Made by a program: the position numbers and the translations under genes. A stretch of 64,000 nucleotides of DNA. It comes from Variovorax sp. PAMC26660 (GTDB lineage Bacteria > Pseudomonadota > Gammaproteobacteria > Burkholderiales > Burkholderiaceae_C). The first letter of the stretch is position 1; each line of letters opens with the position of its first letter. The notes under the pieces are model-generated. The model was not told the origin of the DNA and searched no databases. It worked only from the letters and a program-made list of their open reading frames with translations. Below are positions 37,201 through 48,954 of the stretch, piece after piece. Where the stretch lies: NCBI RefSeq assembly GCF_014302995.1, contig NZ_CP060295.1:7324699-7388698 (forward strand), written 5' to 3'.

Positions 37201-40200
37201 TCGCCGCGTTGAGGACCCCGCTGGATGCGGTCGTCACGAACTCGTTCGCGAATGTGCTCTGTTCGGTCCAGGTTTCAGCCAGCCGTACCGCGGCGCGGGC
37301 ATCGACCTTGCCGAAGCCATAGTCGTGGCTGGCATGCATGCCGCCGCCATTCCAGGTCTTGGCGCCGTTCGTGACCCAATCGGTTCCATTGGGGTCGCTC
37401 ACTTTCGTCGCCGTCATTGCCAGGATGGTCTGGATGTCGCGGTAACCCAATGCAGGGTTGGCTTCAAGCATCAGGGCAATGACCCCTGACACGATCGGTG
37501 CCGCGAAGCTGGTGCCCTGGCTGGTGCCGTAGTCGGCCCCGAAGGTCGAGCCGTTGTCAGCGACGAGTTCGCGGCTGGTCGAATCGATGTTGCTGCCCGG
37601 TGCCGACACCAGAATGGAGGCGCCCGGGTTGCTGAAGGGCTTGCTTCCCAATTGCAGAGTACCCAGATCGCCTGGCGCGTTGATGCTGCCCGCAACGATC
37701 ACGGCCCGATTGGCAGTGAGCGCGTTGTAGTTGGTATTGGCACCCGTTGCGCGGTCGTTGCCGCCCGCCATCACGATCGCCGTGCCCAAACCGTTTCGAC
37801 CGTGGGCGATGGCGTCAAGAATTCCGGTCTCGAGATTGCCCGCCGGCACCACGTTCAGACCGAAGCTTGTGGAAGCGCCCCACGAGTTGTTGACCACGTC
37901 AAAATTCTTGAACTTGGCCAGCGCGTTGCTGATTTCCTGACTGAGCTTGCCGACTTCCAGACTTTCGCCCTGGATGTAGTGACCCGCAAGCGTTGCGTTG
38001 TAGGCCACGCCGATGCCGCCCTCGCCGTTGCGTGCCGCGACCATGACGCCAGCCACCATCGTGGCGTGACTGCTGAAGGTTTGCGGCGTGTCATTTCGGC
38101 CGTTCGCATCCAGTTTGCTCAGCCACGCCTTGTCGGCATTGGGCTGCAGATCGGGATGACGATAGTCGAACACCTCAGGGCCCGTGCTGAATGCACCACC
38201 CGGTTCGAACTGGCCGATTCTGATGCCCTTGCCGGTGTAGTCCTGCCACACGGGGATGACGTTGACATCGCTCAGATACCACTGCTCCACGGCAAGCGGG
38301 TCGCTGGGCAGATCACCGGTTTGCAGGAACACGGCCGCTTTCATGGGCTCGGTCTGGCCGGTGGCGCTGTTGCTCACTTCTGTGAAATGGCCTTCTGCAT
38401 CCTGCACCTTGTACTTGAAGCCCATCACTCCGGTGTAGCTTGCATCGGGCGTGAAAAGCACATCGCCGCTGGCAGTGAGCGCGACGGCTCCACCCTTGGC
38501 GTCGAGCACCTCGGTGATCTTGAGCTGGCCGATGTCGCTGTCCCAATCGCGGTCGTTGAGCAGCAGCTGGTTCTTGGACAACAGATGCGCAGCGGTTCGG
38601 CTCAAGGCCTGACCAGCCGAATTGACGGTCAGAACGTCCTTGACCGGCAGCGGACTGCCAATGGTCAAGTCGACGCGGCTGACGTCGGCGAAGCTGAGTT
38701 TCTCGATGCCGGTCAGCGTGTCGGCACCGTCCTGCCCGGTGCGGGTATCGATCACGCGGTAGCGGGTACTTCCGTTTGCGCTGTCGAGCTTGGTGATGCG
38801 GTAGTCGGCATAGCTGCCGGCGTACTGGGCAACATCAATGCCGTCGCCGCCATTCAGGTTGTCGTCGCCCCGTCCACCAATGAGCACGTCGTTGCCTGCG
38901 CCGCCATTCAGGCTGTCGTCTTCCAGGCCACCGTCGAGCACATCGTCGCCAGCACCGCCGAGCAACTGGTCGCGCCCGCGGTGGCCGCGAATCAGATCGT
39001 TGCTCGCGCCGCCGTCGAGCGTGTCGTCGCCATCCTCGCCGGACAGCACGTCGTTGGCAGCGCCGCCGATGATCACGTCGTTTCCGGCTCCGCCGCGCAC
39101 GACCACGGTGGAGCGGCCTCCGCCTACAAAGACATCGTTTCCGGCACCACCGACAGCCATCTCGATGTTGCTCTGACTCAGGTTGAGCGAGACGCCCTGT
39201 GCTCCTACCACCTGGGCGATGTCGAACCCATCGCCACCGTCGATACGCTTGTCTGCGGCGTCGATCAGCAGCACATCGTCTCCAGCACCGCCGACGAGGG
39301 TGTCCGCGCCTGTGCCTCCGGCCAGCCAGTTGTTCGCAGCGTCGCCCGTCAGGGTGTCATTGCCCGCACCGCCCGTCAGGTTGCGCACCTTGAGAGAAGC
39401 GGCGTCGAGGGTCTCGTTGACGGAGGCCGTGGTGTTCTTCGACACATAGGCGGTGGTGGCACCTGCCCCACTTGTGCCGTTCTCGGTGGCAACGGTGATA
39501 CCAGTGCCGGTCTGCGTGACGGTGCTGCCAGCAGGATTGGCGAGGAAGTTGGCCGCAATGGCTTCTCGGCTGACGCCGTTTTGCGTGAAAGTGCCTCGTG
39601 CCAGCACTTCGTTGCCGTCGCGCACTTCGCCGCTTTGCGCTGTGGCGGCCAAGTTGATGGCAGTGATGCCCAGATCGGCAAAGGTCTTGAGTTCGCCCGC
39701 ATCTGTCTTGCCGTCATGGTTGGCATCGACCCACATGCGCAGGGTGTTCCAGGCCGCGTCCGTCGCGGTGAACTGGCTGTCGGCGTTGCTGTCGAGGCTT
39801 TTGAGGGCTGCGAAGCCATTCGCATACGGCTTGGTGCCACCAACACCGTTGGAGCCGGCCACGCCGTTGTAGTACTCGCTCAGCGTCTCGCGAATGTTGT
39901 TGATCTTGCCGTCGCCGTTGAGGTCGTGCACGACGATGCCGTCCTGCGCGCTGACCCAGCCGGTTTGCTCCAGCGAGCCACCGTCGTTGTCGGCGTCGAA
40001 GAGGACGGGCGACGCGCCGTAACTGGTGAGCTTGACGCCATCGCCGTTGAGGTCCAGCACCAGCGGGTCAACGGGGAAAAGGTTGAAATTGAAGCTGGAA
40101 GCGTTGTTCAGGCTGCTGCCGAAGAGGTCGTAGTTGACCGGGCCAGCCACCGGGTCGGTATTGCCGATGCTGCCGGTGTTGGAGATGGGCAGGCCCAGAC

Positions 40201-41597
40201 CACTCGATGCGTTGATGTCAAGACCCAGATTGGCATTGCCTGGACGAAGCCCATCGGTGATCGCGTAGCCGATTACCGCCCGGTTGCCGGTAGCGGTGTT
40301 GACGTTCCAGAAGTTGTTGGCGATGCCAACGGTGTAGCTGCCAGCGGAAACCAGGTTGTTGTTGCTTGCGCTCGGACCCAGGCTGGTGCCGTCGGGCGTT
40401 GGCGTTTCGCTGGGTGCGGGCGCGGTGGTGACGGTGCTCAGGGTGACCGTGTTGATCTCCGTTCCGTTGGCCTGAGGAGCAGCCATGACAACGCCGTTGG
40501 CATCGAATTGCTGGACTGTGACTTGGTCCAACTGGGAGGTACCGGGCAAATAGGTGCTGGTCGTGGAAATATGCCCCCCCAGAAGCGCCCCAAGGAGCAA
40601 TTTCAGTGCGTCTGATCAAATTATTGCCAACATCGAATAATTGAATTACCTCCTTATTTGTGTCGTAATTGATACTATCAATCAATGTCGCACCACCATC
40701 GAGATTTGAAGTCACGATCTGAGAATTTGGCCTAGGCCGAGGAGCCCCGATCCCGACAGTCGCTCGCGGGTCATAGCTGTTCAAAATTGATCCGCTGTTG
40801 GTGCTGGCTGTGACTGTCCAATAGCCATTATCATCTTGCGTGACGCTGGATATTTCGTCCTTCTTGAATCCAGTAAAAGCTTGCGCAAACGCTCTCATAT
40901 TTTGCTCAAAATATGAAACCCCACCATCAGAAGTGGATGGAGTTTTCTGCAAATAACTATCTCTTGCGCCCAGAGCCGCTCTCTCAAATTTCTGCACGGC
41001 AGTCAAAGTTGGATTGGCATAGATTTCAGCTAGCAGAAAGTCCAGCCCCATTGAAGAGCCATCGCCTCCGGCAGAAAACGAGATTTTATCTACCACAAAT
41101 GTCCGGCCATTGACAACAAACTTTTTTCCTTGCAACTGTGAATCGGCAAGAGCTTCGAATGCAACAGCGCGGCCTTCAATAACGCCTCGGGCGAGGCTGT
41201 AATCTCCTGGGCTCTTGTAGTTGCCGATTTGGGGCATACCAATGGAAGGATCTCGATTGTCCGCATCGTGCTGTAATTCGTGTCCTCCCTCAATTGCAAT
41301 GTAGAGTGAATTGTAAAAAATCTGCTCAGGCGTTCCGGTCCTGAAATAATCTTGCGATATATAAACGCCGTTTGCGCGCTCGCTCGTGCCAGCCTCAAAG
41401 AATATTCCTTTTTCCGTGCTAATGACGTATGGCACATTGGCTGCAGCGGAAGATTCATACTTTGCAGCCAAAGCAGGCGACGCATTAATGATATCCATTT
41501 GAAGCTGCGTCCATTTGGCGGCTGGCGCACTCACATCATCCTTGGTTTGAAAAAATGGTTTCCCATTGGCCATTTTACTATCCAATGAAACTGTCAT
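34286..41597 (-). CDS. Giant RTX protein with HExxH and subtilisin domains (frameshifted at G7)
   Basis: A type I secretion substrate, ~2436 residues if one base is removed at 40574-40580; as given, it is two frames (41597-40218 and upstream-open to 34286). In joined numbering, ~1-338 is an AT-rich domain with the zinc-protease motif HELQH at 106-110 and possible third ligands Glu141 or Glu148. About 505-640 are EF-hand-like Asp-rich segments ([22 protein letters not shown]). RTX repeats (GGxGxDxxx) lie at ~740-922, and a cadherin/Ig-like domain at ~980-1070. An S8 domain follows (~1117-1437; His1177 in SHATMVAG, Asn in VVNNSWG, Ser1363 in GTSFAAP), then a P-domain (~1442-1582). More RTX blocks run to the C-terminus, with [16 protein letters not shown] before the unusual tail. 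The S8 Asp position reads FEPGG (Glu). Strong TAGGAGG ribosome site. Confidence 0.88.
40574..40580 (-). other. G7 homopolymer at the frame break in the RTX gene
   Basis: On the coding strand seven G follow GGCGCTTCT. Codon 340 of the upstream frame begins here. With six G the two frames join as [10 protein letters not shown], and the whole region 41597-34286 (7312 bases) becomes divisible by three. This is either a slipped-strand phase-variation tract, a real inactivating indel, or a sequencing error. Confidence 0.85.
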
Positions 41598-41603
41598 TTA
41601 AAT

Positions 41604-41610
41604 CCTCCTA
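41604..41610 (-). promoter_or_regulatory. Ribosome-binding site coupling the lipoprotein and RTX genes
   Basis: On the minus strand TAGGAGG precedes the RTX ATG by 6 bp. Its TAG is the stop codon of the lipoprotein gene, so translation of the lipoprotein directly feeds the toxin start. Confidence 0.8.
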
Positions 41611-42207
41611 TTTGTGAATTTCAGACACAGAAACACTTAGCAAACACTTATCCCGCTCACCGACATAGATATAAACAATCTGCTCTCTGGCATCGTAAAA
41701 CTGAGAAATTTTTGACACGACCGGCCAATTTTCAGGGCGAACGCCGAAGACGGCGCTCTCTGGAATGGGCGTGAATTCTTTTGAAAATATCTCTTCGACT
41801 TGCCATTGCTTAAGACAGCCTGGCGTATCTATTTTTATTTTCATAATTCTTTCTCCATGCAGTCCCAACCATTTTTCCGTCAAAATAAAATTACCGTAAA
41901 AATCCCCCTCATCCATTCGAACAGCCTCTCCCGTCCCGTATCCAAATTCCTCGGGATCGAGCCAATTTTTAGGGAGTTTATTTAATTTATAGCCAATTAC
42001 TCTTCTATAGAATTCTGGCTTTCCAAGCAAATCCCTCTCAAATCCTTCGCTTAAATAACGAAGAAGATTTTCAGTTGTCTGTACTTTTTTTGACGAAAAT
42101 TCCGTCGAATTCAAATAACCCACGGAAGAAGAACACGCCGACAGTAGCAGCGCGGCCATCACTCCTACTTTCCAAAACGCAGATCTATTTTTTGAATTTC
42201 TCTTCAT
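41608..42207 (-). CDS. Small lipoprotein of the T1SS locus (candidate immunity protein)
   Basis: I do not recognise this 199-residue protein. It starts MKRNSKNRSAFWKV and has a lipobox LLSAC, so it should be an envelope lipoprotein. An alternative start at 42240 would add 11 residues before the signal. The mature part is soluble with two Cys (TPGCLKQWQ, RDKCLLS). It is AT-rich like the HExxH domain of the next gene. Its stop overlaps the ribosome site of that gene. Position, coupling, localisation and composition suggest a cognate immunity or inhibitor protein for the HExxH domain; this is inference only. An assembly lipoprotein for secretion is the main alternative. Confidence 0.75.
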   Translation of the reverse strand: MKRNSKNRSAFWKVGVMAALLLSACSSSVGYLNSTEFSSKKVQTTENLLRYLSEGFERDLLGKPEFYRRVIGYKLNKLPKNWLDPEEFGYGTGEAVRMDEGDFYGNFILTEKWLGLHGERIMKIKIDTPGCLKQWQVEEIFSKEFTPIPESAVFGVRPENWPVVSKISQFYDAREQIVYIYVGERDKCLLSVSVSEIHK

Positions 42208-42279
42208 ATTTAAATTCTTGAGGCAATTTCCCCCGAGCATTCGGCGGTCGCCGAAATTGATTCAAAATTTACAGCCGAT

Positions 42280-43763
42280 CTACCGCTCCCTCATGCTTTC
42301 GCTCGTGGCCTTCTGAACCGGACTGAGCAGGAATTCAATAACCCGCCGCTTTCCCGTCTTGATCTCCGCTGTCAGGTTCATCCCCGGAGACAACTTGATC
42401 GGCCTGCCATCCACATCGATGGTTGTGTTGCCGAGGCTCAGCGTCACCGGGAAAATCGCCCCGCGCTTCTCGTCATTCACCGCATCCGCAGTCACTGTCT
42501 TCACGGTCGCGTTCACCGTGCCGTAGCGCGTGTACGGAAACGTCTCCAGCTTGATCGCCGCTTCCTGCCTTGGGCTCACGAAGCCGATGTCCTTGTTGTC
42601 CAGCGTCACCTCGGCGGTCACTTCGGCCCCATCGGGCACGATCACCATCAAGGGTTGGGCTTCCGTGACCACACCGCCTTCCGTGTGCGTGACCAGTTGC
42701 TGCACCGTGCCGGCCACTGGCGCCTTCAAGGTCGTCAGGCGCTCGCGCTGACCCGCCTTGGCCAGGTCCTGCGTGCCTTGCTGTCTCTTGAGCTCGGCCG
42801 CTGCTTCGCGCGTTCTGAGGCTGTGCTTGGTCTCGGCGATGTAGGCAGACCTGGTGTTCTCGCTCTCCCTCAGCGTGGCATTGGCCTCGGCCAGCCTTGC
42901 GCGCTGGGTGGCCAGGTCGCGTTCCAGCTCGATGCGTTCTCTCGTGCGGTCCTGGTTCGCATGGCTGGACATGAACCCCTGGTTGGCCAGCTGATGGAAG
43001 TCGGCTTCTCTCTGCTTGGCAATCGGCACCGTCGTCTCCAGCTTGGCGACCATCTCGCGCACCGTGGCGATCTCCGCCTGGCGTCGGTTGATCTCGGAGG
43101 CTGCCTTGGCCAACTTGGCCGTGATGTCGCTCCACTCGTCGCTCAGTTGGGCTTGGGTTGCGCTCGTGTCGACGTCTGTCCACCCGCTGGGGATGGTCTT
43201 GCCCAGCTCGGGGGTACGGGAGGTTGCTGATGACCCATTGAGCGCCTGCAGCAGCGCGCGCGTGCGCAGCACCTCGGATTGCACAGACTTCAGTTGCTCG
43301 TCGATGCTGGTCTTGTCGGCGTTGGCGGTGGTGGGGTCGAGTTCGACCAAAGCTTGACCAGCCTCGACATGGTCCCCGTCCCTGACCAACACACGCTTGA
43401 CCACGCTCACCTCCAGCGGCTGGATGATCTTGGTGCGCTCGCTCACGATGATCTTGCCGGGCGCCACGGCCACGATGTCGATCTGCCCGAAGATGGACCA
43501 GGTCAGCGCAATGAGGAACAGCGCAATCAGCGCATAGGCCAGTCGCCTGGGGGCGGGATGTACGGGGGTGTCCTGCAGGCTCAGGGCTGCAGGCAGGAAC
43601 GCGGCTTCATCGGACAGGCGCCTGGGCCCGGCCAGTTCGTGGCGGTGCTTCCAGGCGGCTTTGAAGATGGCCTTGTAGCGCCCCAGCAGTTCGAAGACCG
43701 GGTGCCGCATGTCCCGCGCGTGCGGCGCGTTGGCCGCGGGAGCGGTGGTGGAGACTTCCGGCG

Positions 43764-43767
<4 letters not shown>
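42280..43767 (-). CDS. Type I secretion membrane fusion protein, HlyD family
   Basis: The periplasmic adaptor of the RTX exporter. It has 495 residues from the ATG at 43767, which overlaps the ABC stop by 4 bp. One TM segment lies near residues 70-90 (LAYALIALFLIALTWSIFGQ), then a lipoyl half-motif (GKIIVSERTKIIQPLEV; DGDHVEAGQALVELDP). A long coiled coil spans ~150-330. The beta-barrel domain carries APVAGTVQQLVTHTEGGVVT and the C-terminal GKRRVIEFLLSPVQKA of HlyD-type adaptors. No TolC-like gene is in the locus; the outer-membrane partner must be elsewhere. Confidence 0.93.
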
Positions 43768-46022
<2,255 letters not shown>

Positions 46023-46177
46023 TCACCCTCTCCCTTTTTTGAACTCTGCGGTTCAAGTCTTCGGAAGATATCCGTGGATGCCTGTTCTTTGTCGAGCGCC
46101 GCGAAAAGATAAATGCCCGAGGGCGGGAAACAACGCAATGTCAACTCGAGACACTTATATTTCTCAATCATTCCCCC

Positions 46178-46380
46178 TATGAGCCGAACCAACACGGGCC
46201 GCGCCTCTGCGCAGTTCGATAAGCACGATGATCTCGTCCACGATCTCTGCGCGGAACACGAGCACGAACATTCGGCACGCGACCCGGACCAGGAAACTGG
46301 CGAGTTCGCCAAACTTGTTCTCGGACACCGTCAACGGCCCCACCAGCTTGCCCCCGCTCGGCGTCCAAGGGCGCTGCGTT
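46178..46380 (-). pseudogene. Decayed 3' fragment of a livM-like permease gene
   Basis: Read on the minus strand, one frame gives PWTPSGG-KLVGPL-TVSENKFGELASFLVRV, then ACRMFVLVFRAEIVDEI and IVLIELRRG. Each part aligns in order with the C-terminus of the intact livM at 47037 (HWTASGQ, GPLVG, ENKIGELGSFLARI, FVICVLAFRKGIMGEI, IAFIDRRR), with at least two internal deletions. There is no start or signal. It sits in the 496-bp gap 46023-46518, between the exporter operon and the YXWGXW gene, in the same orientation as livM. Confidence 0.75.
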
Positions 46381-46518
46381 GGCCGCAGTTACCCGAAGGG
46401 CTATGCCTGGACCACTGAGGCTGCCGCCGTGCAACCCCAACGCAAGGCCTGACAACCAGCGCGAGCTTCAATGCGTTGGGAATGCACACACCCCCACGAT
46501 TTCAAAACCGGAGGATCC

Positions 46519-46983
46519 ATGAAGATTCGACTCGCCGCGCTCGGCATGGCCAGCGCTTTTGCATTGCTGGCCACGCCTCTTGGCGCGAACGCACAGGTCT
46601 CGGTGAACATCAACGTTCCCGGGTTGGTCATGGTGGCGCCGCCGCCGCCACGCTACGAGGCACCACCACCGCCCCGTGGCGGTTATGTCTGGGTGCCGGG
46701 CCGCTGGGCCTGGGATGGCCGCGCCTACGCATGGCGACGCGGCGGCTGGCAGCCCGCGCGCTCGGGCTATGCCTATGCCCCGGGCCGCTGGATCGAAGAC
46801 CGCGGCGGCTGGCGCTGGAACGAAGGCGATTGGCGCCGCCGTGAAGCCCGCCGCGAACGCGAATGGGACGACGGCCATCGGCGGAACGACCGCGACGACC
46901 GCCGCCATGACCACCATCACAAGCACGACCGCGACCGCGGCGATTTCTGCCCGCCCGGTCAGGCGAAAAAAGGCAACTGCTGA
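46519..46983 (+). CDS. YXWGXW repeat-containing protein
   Basis: A 154-residue exported protein; signal peptide ends GANAQ. The ATG at 46519 has GGAGG 5 bp before it. A Pro-rich stretch is followed by three YXWGXW-like repeats (YVWVPGRWAWDGRAY; GYAYAPGRWIEDRGG; WRWNEGDW). The tail is a His/Arg/Asp-rich low-complexity region (RRHDHHHKHDRDRG) and ends with two Cys. The function of these proteins is not known; the His-rich tail could bind metal. The gene is monocistronic and closed by a terminator. Confidence 0.85.
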   Translation: MKIRLAALGMASAFALLATPLGANAQVSVNINVPGLVMVAPPPPRYEAPPPPRGGYVWVPGRWAWDGRAYAWRRGGWQPARSGYAYAPGRWIEDRGGWRWNEGDWRRREARREREWDDGHRRNDRDDRRHDHHHKHDRDRGDFCPPGQAKKGNC

Positions 46984-46990
46984 CGACAAC

Positions 46991-47019
46991 AAAAAAGGGA
47001 GCCTGCGCTCCCTTTTTTG
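46991..47019. terminator. Bidirectional terminator between YXWGXW gene and livM
   Basis: The stem AAAAAAGGGAGC/GCTCCCTTTTTT with a 5-nt loop serves both converging genes. Confidence 0.92.
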
Positions 47020-47036
47020 ATTGATTTCCGTTCTTC

Positions 47037-48023
47037 CTACTTGGCGCGTCGCCGGTCGATGAACGCAATGATCTCGCCCATGATCCCCTTGCGGAAGGCG
47101 AGCACGCAGATCACGAAGATCAGCCCCGTGACCATCGTCACCGACTCGCCCAAGGTGTTGAACCAATCGACAGTCGTGATGCGGGCCAAGAAGCTGCCGA
47201 GTTCGCCGATCTTGTTTTCGAGCAGCACCACCACCGCTGAACCGACGAGCGGACCCGACAGCGTGCCGAGGCCGCCTACCAGCGTCATCAGGATGACCTG
47301 GCCCGATGCGGTCCAGTGCACATCGGACAGCGTGGCAAAGCCCAGTACCAGCGTCTTGAGCGAACCGGCCAGACCCGAGAGCGCGGCCGAGATCACGAAG
47401 GCCAGCAGCTTGAAGCGGCTCACGTCGTAGCCCAGCGACAGCGCGCGCGGCTCGTTTTCCTTGATGCCCTTGAGCACCTGGCCGAATGGCGAGTGGATGG
47501 TGCGCACGATCAGCAGGAAAGCCAGCACGACCACGATCAGCGCGACGTAGTACATCGTGAGGTCGCTCGACAAATCGATAAAGCCGAAGAGCTTGCCGCG
47601 CGGCACGCCCTGCAGGCCGTCTTCGCCACCCGTGAACTTGGCCTGCAGCGCGACGAAGAACATCATCTGCGCCAACGCCAGCGTGATCATCGCGAAGTAG
47701 ATGCCCTGGCGACGGATGGCCAGGATGCCGAACAGCCATCCGAGCAAGGCTCCTGTGAGCGTGCCCGCGAGCAGGCCCAGCTCGGGCGTGAGGCCCCAGA
47801 CCTTCATCGCATGCCCCGCCACGTAGGCAGAGCCGCCGAGAAAGGCCGCATGGCCGAAGGACAGAAGCCCCGTGAAGCCCAGCAGCAGGTTGAAGGCCGC
47901 GGCGAACAGCGCGAAGCACATGAGCTTCATCACGAACACCGGGTAGGCACCGAAGAACGGTGCGACGATGAGCGCGATCAGCAGCAGGCCGTAGACGACG
48001 GTGGATATTTTTTTCATGTTCAT
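47037..48023 (-). CDS. livM: Branched-chain amino acid ABC transporter permease LivM
   Basis: A 328-residue inner-membrane permease of the HAAT family, the last gene of the liv operon. About eight to nine TM segments are present. The family marks are NLLLGFTGLLSFGHAAF near residue 45 and GGLGTLSGPLVGSA near residue 252. The ATG at 48017, two codons later, is an equally good start. It would form a heterodimer with LivH, 10 bp upstream. A decayed copy of its 3' end lies 650 bp further downstream. Confidence 0.94.
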   Translation of the reverse strand: MNMKKISTVVYGLLLIALIVAPFFGAYPVFVMKLMCFALFAAAFNLLLGFTGLLSFGHAAFLGGSAYVAGHAMKVWGLTPELGLLAGTLTGALLGWLFGILAIRRQGIYFAMITLALAQMMFFVALQAKFTGGEDGLQGVPRGKLFGFIDLSSDLTMYYVALIVVVLAFLLIVRTIHSPFGQVLKGIKENEPRALSLGYDVSRFKLLAFVISAALSGLAGSLKTLVLGFATLSDVHWTASGQVILMTLVGGLGTLSGPLVGSAVVVLLENKIGELGSFLARITTVDWFNTLGESVTMVTGLIFVICVLAFRKGIMGEIIAFIDRRRAK

Positions 48024-48033
48024 GCCGCTCGCC

Positions 48034-48909
48034 TTACTTCTCTTTGCCGAACAGGCCGGCGGGGCGAATCAACAGCACGATGACCATGATCACGAACACA
48101 ACCGTGGAGGAAGCCTCCGGATAGAAAACCTTGGTGAAACCCTCGATCACGCCCAGTCCCAGCCCGGTAAGGATGGCGCCCATGATCGAGCCCATGCCAC
48201 CGATCACCACCACCGCGAACACCACGATGATGAGGTTCTGCCCCATCAGCGGCGACACCTGGATCACCGGTGCGGCCAGCACGCCGGCGAACGCGGCCAG
48301 ACCAGCGCCGAAGGCATAGGTCAGCGTGATCATCAGCGGCACGTTGACACCGAAGGCTTCCACCAGGCGCGGGTTCTCGGTGCCGGCGCGCAGGTAGGCA
48401 CCCAGGCGCGTCTTCTCGATCACGTACCAGGTCGCAAAGCACACCACGAGGGACGCGACGACCACCCAGGCCCGGTAGTTGGGCAGCACCATGAAGCCAA
48501 GGTCGGTGGCGCTCGACAACGCCTCAGGCGCGTCGTAAGACAGGCCCGACACACCGTAGACCGAGCGGAACACGCCTTCGATCAGCAGCGTGAGGCCCAG
48601 CGTGAGCAGCAGGCCGTAGAGGTGGTCGAGCTTGTAGATCCAGCGCAGCAGCAGCCGCTCGATCAGCACGCCGAAGATGCCGATGACGATGGGCGCCAGC
48701 AGCAGCATCACCCAGTAGTTGATGCCGAAATATTCCATGGCCATCCAGGTCAGGATGGCGCCCATCATGAACAGCGCGCCGTGCGCGAAGTTGATGACGT
48801 TGAGCAGGCCGAAGATCACCGCGAGCCCGAGGCTCAAAATGGCATAGAACGAGCCATTGACCAGCCCCAGAAGGAGCTGGCTCAGCAGGCCGGGTAGGGA
48901 AATGGTCAT
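48034..48909 (-). CDS. livH: Branched-chain amino acid ABC transporter permease LivH
   Basis: A 291-residue HAAT permease. Typical motifs are LLLGLVNGSFYAILSLGLAV, NVINFAHGALFMMGA and VVVIGGMGSIMGAILTGL. It pairs with LivM and with the LivG/LivF ATPases of the same operon. A hairpin sits in the 45-bp gap before it, downstream of the two binding-protein genes. The substrate may be a branched-chain amino acid, amide or aromatic compound; the family is broad. Confidence 0.94.
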   Translation of the reverse strand: MTISLPGLLSQLLLGLVNGSFYAILSLGLAVIFGLLNVINFAHGALFMMGAILTWMAMEYFGINYWVMLLLAPIVIGIFGVLIERLLLRWIYKLDHLYGLLLTLGLTLLIEGVFRSVYGVSGLSYDAPEALSSATDLGFMVLPNYRAWVVVASLVVCFATWYVIEKTRLGAYLRAGTENPRLVEAFGVNVPLMITLTYAFGAGLAAFAGVLAAPVIQVSPLMGQNLIIVVFAVVVIGGMGSIMGAILTGLGLGVIEGFTKVFYPEASSTVVFVIMVIVLLIRPAGLFGKEK

Positions 48910-48927
48910 AAGCGTTTCAACGAACCC

Positions 48928-48946
48928 GGGCGCTGCAGCAGCGCCC
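48928..48946 (-). other. Intercistronic hairpin between binding protein and livH
   Basis: The stem GGGCGCTG/CAGCGCCC has a CAG loop and no T-run. It may protect the 3' end of the binding-protein mRNA or partly stop transcription, giving more binding protein than permease (inference). Confidence 0.5.
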
Positions 48947-48954
48947 GCGGGGGA

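Larger units (their letters stand above)
40600..42270. other. AT-rich cassette: HExxH domain plus lipoprotein gene
   Basis: Base composition changes abruptly to AT-rich at about 40600-40640 and back to GC-rich near 42280. The switch coincides with the HExxH-domain boundary and the G7 tract on one side and the HlyD stop on the other. The HlyB/HlyD genes and the rest of the RTX gene have the local GC-rich style. This indicates separate acquisition of just the N-terminal domain and the lipoprotein gene. Confidence 0.7.

Noticed and set aside
34286..40600. Treating the downstream RTX frame as an independent gene starting at TTG 40600
   Set aside because: It has no ribosome site, begins mid-domain, and joins the upstream frame exactly if one G is removed.
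37652..40615. A 987-codon open frame on the plus strand
   Set aside because: It is antisense to the RTX repeats; the product is low-complexity Val/Ala/Asp with no homology.
46113..46418. A 101-codon plus-strand open frame with a His/Glu-rich product
   Set aside because: It lies antisense to the livM remnant, has no ribosome site and no homology.
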